This document shows positions 58,973 to 64,000 of a DNA stretch of 64,000 bases, in pieces; the first letter of the stretch is position 1; each line of letters begins with the position of its first letter. The translations under genes were made by a program, and so were the position numbers. This DNA comes from Chitinophaga tropicalis (GTDB lineage: Bacteria > Bacteroidota > Bacteroidia > Chitinophagales > Chitinophagaceae), in the NCBI RefSeq assembly GCF_009758205.1, contig NZ_WRXN01000005.1:248001-312000 (forward strand), given 5' to 3'. The notes beneath the pieces are model-generated. The model had not been told where the DNA came from. It was given only the letters and a program-made list of their open reading frames with translations, and did no database searches.

Positions 58973-61378
58973 TTATAATTTATAGCTATATCCCACTCTT
59001 ATTACCTGGGTCTCATTATAGTCTGTACTTCTATATTTAAATCCGTCCCCGCGTATTTCCATTTTATTTCTCAGGGTATTGGCAATATCAGTTGCATTCA
59101 GGAACACCTCTCCCCTTCCCTGCTGTATAGCCTTTTTTATACCGGCATCAATGGAAAAACGGGAATAGGTCTTACCCTGTGGTACAATATCCGGGGCAAG
59201 ATAAATTGCCGTCAGCAGCAGATCGGTCTTCCCCGAAAAATGGAAAAGGCTGTTCAGCTTTATATTGCCGGAATAGGTTTCCTGCCGGGCCGCACTGAAA
59301 ACATTCTCTTCCGGGTACATGTTCACTACCGTATATGCTTCTATGATATGTTGATAACCGTTAAGATTCAGGCTAAGCGCTGCCTTCTTCCCTATATTCT
59401 GCGACAACAGCATTTCAATGCCGGTGTTATAGCTCTTACCGGTGTTCTGAAATATGTTATAGATGATATCACTTCCCGGAACAGTAGTGCCAATACGGGT
59501 AATGGTTGCATCCATCCTTTTATGATAAACGGCACTGTAGACAGCGCTCTCATTCCAGCCTGCTTTATATCCTAATTCAAAAGAACTGGTAAACTGGGGG
59601 CGCAGACCGGGATTTCCTACCTTAACGGTACCTACGTCATCATACTTGGGAAATATACGGATATCCACTTCATTAGGCCTGTCTACCCTGCGGTTGTAGA
59701 AAAAGGAAAGCTTATTCCTGTCATTCAGCTTATAGGCAATACGGAGGTTGGGAAAGGGCTCTGTATAGTTATAACCGTCGCTTTTGTATGTTTTATGGTG
59801 TGGGTTCACTTTGTATTCCAGGTTCACATATTCCATCCTGATACCGGCCTCTACCTCAAATTTATTCGTTTCCAGTACATAATTCCCATATACGGCGGGA
59901 ATCACCTCACTGTAATTGGCCCATCCACCGGCAGAGGTATCAAGCGGGGAGTTCAGCCCCGGCATGAATTTCATATTTGTAGGGATATATCTTCTTCTGA
60001 ATTTCATGCCTCCTTCTACCCTGCCATACTTCAGGGGGTGTATGTAGTCTATGTTCAGGTCTGCAACATGCTCGTCAGACAATACCCTGAAAGAGTCCAG
60101 CCCTGTAAATGCGGGCATGATGTTATTAAAGTAATACCGTTCATCTTCCCGGTGAAAGGTATAATTGAAACCTATATTAAGAGAACGTCCTGGCTGTGCA
60201 AACCTGTGCTGCCAGCCGGCAGAGATGGTTGCAGTGGTTTTCACTTCATCTTCCAGGAACTGCCATAAGCGCTGACGTTCTGAAAGATCTTTGTTAAAGA
60301 AAGGCTCGTCTCCCCTGTCAAGTATCTTTTCCCGGCTTCCCAGGGCTGAAAAGGTGATGGTATTGCTGTTATCCATAAACCAGTCCATTCCCGTTTTAAC
60401 AGTGATGATATTGGTTGTCCGGTTCCGCTTTGTCTGTTGCCTGATGGTATCTCCATTACTGTAAAAGCGATCTGTAAATTCGTTCTTATTCAATGTTTTG
60501 GTGTAGAGATCGTCTGCCTGCAGGAAGAGGTTCACTTTATTTTTCCTGTAGTTGAGGAATACAGAGGGATTGATCTTGGGAGTAGCCCTGTATTGTGGCC
60601 TTATACCAGGGTAATTCCCCTTCTTCTCCCACAACGCACCTAATCCGCCGGCCAGCCCTATCTTACCGTTAAACCCCTCCTTGCTTTCCTTCTTATAGAT
60701 GATGTTGATAATGCCTGCATTTCCGTTTGCATCATACCTGGCAGAGGGATTATTAATGATTTCAATACGCTCTATTGCGGAGGCAGGAATATTATCCAGG
60801 CCTGATTGCCCGCCAATACCGGTAAGCGCCGTCTGTTTACCATCTAACAGCACCATTACCTTATCGCTGCCCCTGAGCTGTACCTTTCCATCCTGGGACA
60901 CTGTTATTCCGGGAAGGTTTTTCATTGCCTCCAGTACAGATCCTCCCATCTGGCTGATATTATCTGCCGGTTTAAAGACTTTCCTGTCCATTTTTTCTGT
61001 CACAGTCTCCTCTCTCCCTGCAACGGTCACTTCCTTCAGCTGCCTGTTCTCTGCAGATAACGGAACAGCGCCCAGGTCCAGGAACTGGCTCAGCTGCCCT
61101 ACCAGTACAGGCAATTGCTTTGTACCATATCCCAGCAGGGATATCTTTACAAAGTAATTTCCATTGCCAATATCTGCAATGGAAAAACGGCCTTCCTGAT
61201 CGGTAATAGTGCCTGTAACAAAAGTGCTGTCCTTTACCTTATGCAGGGTAACATTTACAAACTGCAGCGGAGCTTTATTACCGGCATCCTTTACCTGGCC
61301 GGAGACGGTTACTTTGGTCTGCGTATAACCATGTATAAACGAAAATAAAAGAAATAAAAAGGGGACAATGTATTTCAT
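58973..61378 (-). CDS. TonB-dependent outer-membrane receptor (beta-barrel family)
   Basis: An 801-residue outer-membrane receptor. Signal peptide 1-19; carboxypeptidase-D-like regulatory domain (VTVSGQVKDAGNKAPLQFVN); a plug domain with MGGSVLEAMKNLPGITVSQD, RIEIINNPSARYDANGNAGI; then the barrel, ending in VGYSYKL. It has no STN domain and no SusD partner, unlike the two SusC proteins. Such receptors import metal chelates, vitamins or peptides, or act as outer-membrane barrels. It lies 61 bases after the kinase gene, so it is likely controlled by that two-component pair. Confidence 0.88.
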   Translation of the reverse strand: MKYIVPFLFLLFSFIHGYTQTKVTVSGQVKDAGNKAPLQFVNVTLHKVKDSTFVTGTITDQEGRFSIADIGNGNYFVKISLLGYGTKQLPVLVGQLSQFLDLGAVPLSAENRQLKEVTVAGREETVTEKMDRKVFKPADNISQMGGSVLEAMKNLPGITVSQDGKVQLRGSDKVMVLLDGKQTALTGIGGQSGLDNIPASAIERIEIINNPSARYDANGNAGIINIIYKKESKEGFNGKIGLAGGLGALWEKKGNYPGIRPQYRATPKINPSVFLNYRKNKVNLFLQADDLYTKTLNKNEFTDRFYSNGDTIRQQTKRNRTTNIITVKTGMDWFMDNSNTITFSALGSREKILDRGDEPFFNKDLSERQRLWQFLEDEVKTTATISAGWQHRFAQPGRSLNIGFNYTFHREDERYYFNNIMPAFTGLDSFRVLSDEHVADLNIDYIHPLKYGRVEGGMKFRRRYIPTNMKFMPGLNSPLDTSAGGWANYSEVIPAVYGNYVLETNKFEVEAGIRMEYVNLEYKVNPHHKTYKSDGYNYTEPFPNLRIAYKLNDRNKLSFFYNRRVDRPNEVDIRIFPKYDDVGTVKVGNPGLRPQFTSSFELGYKAGWNESAVYSAVYHKRMDATITRIGTTVPGSDIIYNIFQNTGKSYNTGIEMLLSQNIGKKAALSLNLNGYQHIIEAYTVVNMYPEENVFSAARQETYSGNIKLNSLFHFSGKTDLLLTAIYLAPDIVPQGKTYSRFSIDAGIKKAIQQGRGEVFLNATDIANTLRNKMEIRGDGFKYRSTDYNETQVIRVGYSYKL

Positions 61379-61439
61379 CCTGGCTATTGGTATTTAATGC
61401 GCAGGTAAAATTGGGGATAGATTTAGTAGAAATTCTGAA

Positions 61440-62708
61440 TCATGAAAATGCAACGCGGAATACATGCATGCCTTCCTCAAAATGATAGGTTATCTCCCAT
61501 CCGTATCTCTGGCATATTTCACGTACAAGCGCCAGTCCCAGGCCGGTGCCCGGCGTATGCGACGCAGCTCTCATAAAACGTTTAAAAAGGTTTTTCTGTT
61601 CCAGTGGAGCGCTCCCAGAATTTGCCACCTTCAGCGTACCATTGCCCAGTGTAATACTGATGCTGGCATCTGCTGCACTATGCCTGATAGCATTCAGCAG
61701 AAGATTGGCTACCATCATTTCTACCAGCAAACGGTTGGCTGTTACTGTCAGCCCTTCCGTTTCAGCATGCAGATGCTTTTCTTTTACAAAATCGGCCAGC
61801 AGATCAAGATTTGAATGGACAAGCTCTTCCAGGTTGACTGGTTCTTTATCAGCAAACTGCCCGTTCCCTATCCTGGCAAAGAGCAAAAGGGTCTTGTTGA
61901 TCCTGGCGCTTCTGCCCAGGGCAGCCTGCGCGTCATTGATGATATTATACTGTTCTGTTGTCAGCTCCCGGTCCTGCAGCAGCAGGTCCAGTTTAGACTG
62001 TACAATGGCCAGGGGCGTCTGCAATTCATGAGACACGTTCTCTGTAAATTCCTTCTGTTCCTGGTAAACATTTATATTTCCTTTTATCAGGCGGTCAAGA
62101 CTTTCATTCAGTTCATTGAATTCTGATATACCAGTATCATCAAAGGTTATCTTCTGCCCCTTTTCCAGGGAAAAGCCCCGTATCTTTTCAAGGATTTGGT
62201 AGAATGGCTGCCATAAAGCCTTTGAGAGGTTACGGTTAAGGAGTATCAGACCTCCAAGCAGGATGATAAAGAAAACGATGGTAATTACTGTAATGACTGC
62301 AATAGTTTCATAAGATTCTTCTATGTTGGTTTCCACCATCAGGCAGTAATACCTGCCATTATATTCAAAATAAGTGATCAGTCCCTGGAAACGGTCCATC
62401 TCACCTGTAACTTCTCTTTTTTTGTAAATATTATAGATGCTGTCCGGCCGCCCCCTGTCTGTACTTTTTATCTGCGCATGTGGCTGCAGCTTGTTCCACA
62501 ACAGTATGCTCTGCTCCAGTTCAACGTCTGTCATGGGAACAGACTGTATGCGTTTTTTTATATTCTCACCAATAATGACATTGTGCTCATCCAGTTCAGA
62601 CTTCCATATATAATCTACTATCAGGTAATACACAGGAATACTGCAGGCCAGTACGAAGGCCGCATAAAGTATAAATACCTTCAGGGACCTGTTCAGCAAT
62701 TTACTCAT
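61440..62708 (-). CDS. Sensor histidine kinase
   Basis: A 422-residue inner-membrane kinase with two helices (about 11-31 and 135-160), a periplasmic sensor of about 100 residues, a dimerisation domain with the phosphorylated His in FTENVSHELQTPLAIVQSKL, and an ATPase domain with the N-box (NLLLNAIRHS) and TGLGLALVREI. I chose the ATG at 62708, which overlaps the regulator stop as ATGA; a GTG three codons earlier is also possible. It signals to the regulator encoded before it. Confidence 0.9.
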   Translation of the reverse strand: MSKLLNRSLKVFILYAAFVLACSIPVYYLIVDYIWKSELDEHNVIIGENIKKRIQSVPMTDVELEQSILLWNKLQPHAQIKSTDRGRPDSIYNIYKKREVTGEMDRFQGLITYFEYNGRYYCLMVETNIEESYETIAVITVITIVFFIILLGGLILLNRNLSKALWQPFYQILEKIRGFSLEKGQKITFDDTGISEFNELNESLDRLIKGNINVYQEQKEFTENVSHELQTPLAIVQSKLDLLLQDRELTTEQYNIINDAQAALGRSARINKTLLLFARIGNGQFADKEPVNLEELVHSNLDLLADFVKEKHLHAETEGLTVTANRLLVEMMVANLLLNAIRHSAADASISITLGNGTLKVANSGSAPLEQKNLFKRFMRAASHTPGTGLGLALVREICQRYGWEITYHFEEGMHVFRVAFS

Positions 62709-63379
62709 ACTTCCCACTTATAACCTGTTCCGTAAACTGTTTTGAGATAATTATCACATCCTGCTTCATTCAATTTCTTTTTAAGGTTTTTGATATGGGC
62801 ATATACAAAATCATAGCTATTCATCATATCTGCCAGATCGCCGGAAAGATGTTCTGCCAGGGCATTCTTGGAGATCACCCTGTTGGCGTTGCCCATAAAA
62901 TAGAGCAGCAGGTTAAATTCTTTTCTTGTGAGGATAACCGGTTTGTTATTTATGTTCACTGTCCTTGCCAGCAGGTCTATCTGCAGTTCATGTTGCTGTA
63001 TGATGTTGGTATTGTTAAAATTCCTTCTTCGTATCACCGAATATACCCTGGCAGCCAGCTCCGGCAGATGAAAAGGCTTGGCCAGGTAATCATCCGCCCC
63101 GGTCTGTAACCCTTTTATCTTGTCATTATAGGAATCTCTTGCAGAAATGATGATCACTCCATCCTGTTTCTGCTGACGGCGGATCTCTTCCAGTATTTTC
63201 ATTCCGTCACCACCGGGCAGCATAAGGTCCAGCAGTATGCAATCGTAATCATAGAGGGTGATCTTTTCCGTTGCTTCAGCGAAGGTAGCGGCCAGCTCAC
63301 ACAGATAGTTCTCTACAGAGAGATATTCGCTGATGCTTTGTGCCAGTTGAGGCTCGTCTTCTATGATCAGTATCTTCAT
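62705..63379 (-). CDS. OmpR/PhoB-family response regulator
   Basis: A 224-residue regulator. The receiver has the acidic pair in IIEDEPQLA and the phosphorylated Asp in DYDCILLDLMLPGGDG, then the conserved Lys in DDYLAKPFHLPELAARV. The winged helix (about 130-224) has LTRKEFNLLLYFMGNANRVI and VYAHIKNLKKKLNEAG, ending TVYGTGYKWEV. It activates or represses genes for the receptor operon and perhaps others. It heads the operon with the kinase and the TonB receptor. Confidence 0.93.
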   Translation of the reverse strand: MKILIIEDEPQLAQSISEYLSVENYLCELAATFAEATEKITLYDYDCILLDLMLPGGDGMKILEEIRRQQKQDGVIIISARDSYNDKIKGLQTGADDYLAKPFHLPELAARVYSVIRRRNFNNTNIIQQHELQIDLLARTVNINNKPVILTRKEFNLLLYFMGNANRVISKNALAEHLSGDLADMMNSYDFVYAHIKNLKKKLNEAGCDNYLKTVYGTGYKWEV

Positions 63380-63433
63380 GGTGCGCTAATGACTATTAAA
63401 ATACAACAAATTCTATGAAGAGTAGTTCAGGTC

Positions 63434-64000
63434 CTATTCAACAGGCCTTATCTGCTGTCTGTGTCGCCCCCATTTATAGCGATGCGTCCAGTAGGCTACT
63501 TTCATGGTCAATACTCCTAATCCTGCTCCCATTAACACGTCACTGATATAATGCCGGTTGTTGGCCATTCTTAAACAACCTACACCGGATGCAACGCCGT
63601 AAGCTGCATAAGGCATCCACCTGAAACGTTCTCCATATTCAGTGGAAAGGAAGGTTGCACCGGCAAAGGCCTGTGCTGTATGGCCTGAAGGAAAGGAATT
63701 ATGTGTACTTCCATCAGGCCGCAAGACATGAAAGCCCGATTTACCGGCAGATACCAAAGCCGTCATCATCAGCTCTCCCTTAATAAGGATAGCCGTGCGG
63801 TTCAACACGTCTGTACGCGATTTTACACCACATGCGTCCAGCAGATAGGCTGCCGCTATGGGAGAATATTGCAGGTAATTATCAATATGAGTGTGGAACC
63901 GGGGCATATGTTCATTCCTCTCTTCTACTACCTCCATCTTCAGGGACTCCTGCCCTCCCCGGTTAGCCAGCAGGCCGGCCAGCATCAGCGCTCCGGGAAT
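63434..64000 (-). CDS. PAP2-family phosphatase, truncated by the window edge
   Basis: The frame is open to base 64000, so the N-terminus is missing here; about 189 codons are present. The acid phosphatase motifs are intact: KSGFHVLRP (KX6RP), SFPSGHTAQAF (PSGH) and NRHYISDVLMGAG (the HxxxSD part). Helices flank the site, giving a membrane phosphatase such as lipid A 1-phosphatase or an undecaprenyl- or phosphatidate phosphatase. Which of these it is cannot be told. It is 54 bases upstream of the response regulator gene on the same strand. Confidence 0.88.
   Translation of the reverse strand: MPGALMLAGLLANRGGQESLKMEVVEERNEHMPRFHTHIDNYLQYSPIAAAYLLDACGVKSRTDVLNRTAILIKGELMMTALVSAGKSGFHVLRPDGSTHNSFPSGHTAQAFAGATFLSTEYGERFRWMPYAAYGVASGVGCLRMANNRHYISDVLMGAGLGVLTMKVAYWTHRYKWGRHRQQIRPVE

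Noticed and set aside
1-64000. tRNA, rRNA, transposase, integrase or toxin-antitoxin genes
   Set aside because: I looked for their usual motifs and found none that I could support.

Overview
The window reads as chromosomal DNA of a Bacteroidota bacterium, most likely Chitinophagaceae and close to Chitinophaga. The reasons are two complete ECF sigma / FecR / STN-type SusC / SusD sets, a type IX secretion (T9SS) sorting domain, DUF4369-TlpA thioredoxins, a GldF-GldG type ABC protein, many short-lipobox lipoproteins, and -7 boxes of the TAnnTTTG type. The genus is inference from gene content. I found no rRNA, tRNA, CRISPR array, integrase or insertion sequence.

Layout. 1-6 kb: small unknown peptide, AraC regulator, a decayed coding stretch, a TlpA protein, a methyltransferase, and a tightly overlapping leftward operon (DoxX-like, DUF2071, membrane methyltransferase, four-helix membrane protein). 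6-11 kb: a VF530 protein and a large secreted reprolysin-like metalloprotease whose start codon lies in the last of three exact-length 64-bp tandem repeats. 11-15 kb: lipoprotein, DMT exporter plus GNAT divergent from a LysR gene, unknown gene. 15-20.7 kb: a leftward polysaccharide cluster (heparinase II/III-like lyase, GH43, alpha/beta hydrolase) without its own SusCD. 21-25.1 kb: a rightward tyrosinase cluster with a CPxC membrane protein and a CxxCH protein.

25.2-34.5 kb: leftward locus 1 (ECF sigma, FecR, SusC, SusD, double DUF4369-TlpA protein). 34.8-39.1 kb: GLUG-type lipoprotein, a GNAT gene preceded by a MarR-like remnant, and a leftward group of a FISUMP lipoprotein, a small secreted protein and a beta-helix lipoprotein. 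39.3-49.6 kb: rightward locus 2 (ECF sigma apparently starting at ATA, FecR, SusC, SusD), then an ABC ATPase and a permease-GldG fusion. 49.6-56.6 kb: leftward serine hydrolase, FtsX/MacB-type permease, sorbosone-dehydrogenase-like cytochrome c protein and vanadium-haloperoxidase-like lipoprotein. 56.7-64 kb: 55-residue membrane protein, GH20 hexosaminidase, a response regulator / histidine kinase / TonB-receptor operon, and a PAP2 phosphatase cut by the window end.

How it works together: outer-membrane import (SusCD, TonB receptors) is switched by sigma/anti-sigma pairs or a two-component system, and periplasmic or surface enzymes (lyase, GH43, GH20, metalloprotease) degrade glycans and protein. 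The points most worth following up are the sigma factor without a canonical start codon, the triplicated 64-bp leader, the tyrosinase-CPxC-CxxCH cluster, and the structured fecR-susC spacers in both loci.
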